From an uncultured bacterium (GTDB lineage: Bacteria > Myxococcota_A > Polyangia > Polyangiales > Houyiibacteriaceae): a stretch of 36,916 nt of DNA. Both the position numbers and the translations under genes were made by a program. This document shows, one piece after another, positions 35,419-36,916 of the stretch. The notes beneath the pieces are model-generated. The model was not told the DNA's origin, ran no database searches, and was given only the letters and a program-made list of their open reading frames with translations. Each line of letters begins with the position of its first letter. Position 1 is the first letter of the stretch. The stretch lies in contig CALJYC010000127.1 in the NCBI GenBank assembly GCA_937984275.1, positions 1-36,916 of the forward strand, written 5' to 3'.

Positions 35419-36687
35419 GTGCGTATCCGACGCATTGCTGCCGTAGCGCGCTTCGAGCTTCTGTCGGTCGTCAAACGCTGGTCGTACTTGATCGCGACGT
35501 TCGGGTTGCCCGTTTTCTTGGCGGTCGTTTCGGGCACCGTCCTTGGCGTGCAGACGTACTTCCTCAGCCAGCGCGCGGCAGAAAGTTCCGAGTTCGGTCT
35601 GGTCGATGAGGCCGGGATCGTCGACCGGTCGGCGTTTGAAGATCGTGATGGCGCGAAGGTTTGGACGGCGAACGCCAACGACGTCGTGCTCTACGACAAT
35701 CGTGATGCCGCGACGAAAGACCTCGAGTCGGGTCGCCTTCGCGCGGTCTACGTCGTCGGAAAGGACTATCTCTCGAGCGGCGAAGTGCGCGCGATCCAGT
35801 CCGAGAAGACTCCGCTCTTGAGCATGCGCGGAACGACAATCGAGCCGTTGCTTCGCTCGCTGTTGAGAAAGTCGCTCGTCGAAGGACACCTCGATGCCGA
35901 CGTGCAGGAACGGGTGCTCTCCCCCGCGTATTTCGTCCGCAGCCGCCTCGGTCCCGAAGGCGACCAAGTCATCGAGCTCGACGAGGCGCTCGACCTCCTC
36001 GTGCGAACGACGATCCCACTCTTCCTTGGGATTCTCTTGCTCACCGCGCTTCTGAGCGCCTCGGGCTACCTGGTCCAGACCGTCTCGACCGACAAGGAGA
36101 GCAAGATCGTAGAGGTGCTCCTGTCATCGGTGACCCCGGAAGAAATCCTGGCCGGCAAGCTCTTTGGCCTCGGCGCTGCGGGTCTGGTCCAGTTTGCGGT
36201 GTGGTCCTCGATGGTCGTCTTCGTGGCGCTCACGGCCTCGGCTGCTTTTGCATCCGTCGTGTCCATCCCATGGCAAGCCCTGGGCGTTGCGCCACTGTTG
36301 TTCATCCTCGGCTACCTGTTCCTCGGCAGCCTGATGCTCGCAACCGCCGCGCTCGGCGCCAATGCCGCCGAAAGTCAGAAGCTCACGATGGGCTGGGCGA
36401 TGCTCGCGATCCTACCGCTCATGGTCCTCGTGATCTTGCTCGATGAGCCCAACGGAATCCTCGGCCAGGTGATGACCTGGATTCCGTTCACTTCGCCGCT
36501 CACCGTGATCATCCGCTTGGCGGTCGACTCTTCAGGCATCGCCTGGTGGGAAGTGGTCGGGTCGATGGCGGTGCTGGTGGTGTCGACATGGGTGTCAATC
36601 CGGATCGGGGCGCGGTTGTTTCGAGTTGGATTCTTGCTGACGGGATCTAGACCATCGCTTGGCGAGCTGTGGCGCCAGGCGCGGTAA
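35419..36687 (+). CDS. ABC transporter permease (ABC-2/NatB-like)
   Basis: N-terminal TM, extracytoplasmic domain, then SGYLVQTVSTDKESKIVEVLLSSVTPEEILAGKLFGLGAAGLVQ characteristic region and TM helices; 2 nt after the ATPase stop. Confidence 0.9.
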   Translation: MRIRRIAAVARFELLSVVKRWSYLIATFGLPVFLAVVSGTVLGVQTYFLSQRAAESSEFGLVDEAGIVDRSAFEDRDGAKVWTANANDVVLYDNRDAATKDLESGRLRAVYVVGKDYLSSGEVRAIQSEKTPLLSMRGTTIEPLLRSLLRKSLVEGHLDADVQERVLSPAYFVRSRLGPEGDQVIELDEALDLLVRTTIPLFLGILLLTALLSASGYLVQTVSTDKESKIVEVLLSSVTPEEILAGKLFGLGAAGLVQFAVWSSMVVFVALTASAAFASVVSIPWQALGVAPLLFILGYLFLGSLMLATAALGANAAESQKLTMGWAMLAILPLMVLVILLDEPNGILGQVMTWIPFTSPLTVIIRLAVDSSGIAWWEVVGSMAVLVVSTWVSIRIGARLFRVGFLLTGSRPSLGELWRQAR

Positions 36688-36799
36688 CCACGAGCCACCG
36701 GGGCCTTCACAGAACTGAGTCACCGGAGAACGGCACGCGACGCACGTGCTCACAGGTTCACCGGGGCTCGGACAAACACGACACGAGGTTGCGCCGGAC

Positions 36800-36858
36800 G
36801 GGGCGGCTTGCAAAGGTGGCCGGATGGACTGGGGGGCGTGGGCCACGCAAGCCGCCCC
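36800..36858. repeat. Long imperfect inverted repeat / hairpin
   Basis: GGGGCGGCTTGC (36800-36811) pairs with GCAAGCCGCCCC (36847-36858); inner GTGGCC (36816-36821) pairs with GGCCAC (36841-36846). Confidence 0.75.
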
Positions 36859-36916
36859 TCGGAGGTTTCAGGCACAACGTCACGCTGGTAGGTTTTACGC
36901 ATGGTAGCTTCCCGGG

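Noticed and set aside
1-36916. CRISPR arrays, tRNA/rRNA genes, transposases, phage genes
   Set aside because: No regularly spaced repeats, tRNA-like cloverleaf sequences or mobile-element proteins were recognised; the window looks like chromosomal core/accessory metabolism rather than a mobile island.

Overview
High-GC bacterial chromosomal window, densely coded, with no rRNA, tRNA, CRISPR array or transposase recognised. The gene content (lower mevalonate pathway, branched-chain 2-oxoacid dehydrogenase, HEAT-fused nucleotide-type transporter, DUF2505-like protein) suggests a Myxococcota/deltaproteobacterial-type genome; that is inference. Main modules, left to right: (1) ATP/ADP-translocase-like transporter fused to HEAT repeats, followed by a protein with two cNMP-binding-like domains; (2) Fpg/Nei glycosylase and a DppB/DppC permease pair; (3) Cys-rich lipoprotein divergent from a lytic transglycosylase, then PP2C phosphatase and a DUF2505-like protein; (4) gamma-glutamyltransferase divergent from glutathione synthetase; (5) lower mevalonate pathway (polyprenyl synthase, MK, MVD, PMK) divergent from type 2 IPP isomerase; (6) a tightly overlapping five-gene ion-homeostasis operon (antiporter, TrkA, TrkH, 1504-aa antiporter/P-loop fusion, MscS); (7) TetR regulator divergent from lipA, then E1alpha, E1beta, E2 and mutY; (8) a NatAB-type ABC exporter. 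The best candidate for something undescribed is the 1504-aa protein: a CPA-type antiporter membrane domain, about 700 aa of helical sequence, a P-loop NTPase-like domain with a degenerate Walker A (GVDGVGKA), and a C-terminal winged-helix-like region, inside a K+/H+ operon. Also notable are a nested array of inverted half-sites between tetR and lipA, and a long hairpin at the right end. No database search was possible, so all family calls come from motif recognition.
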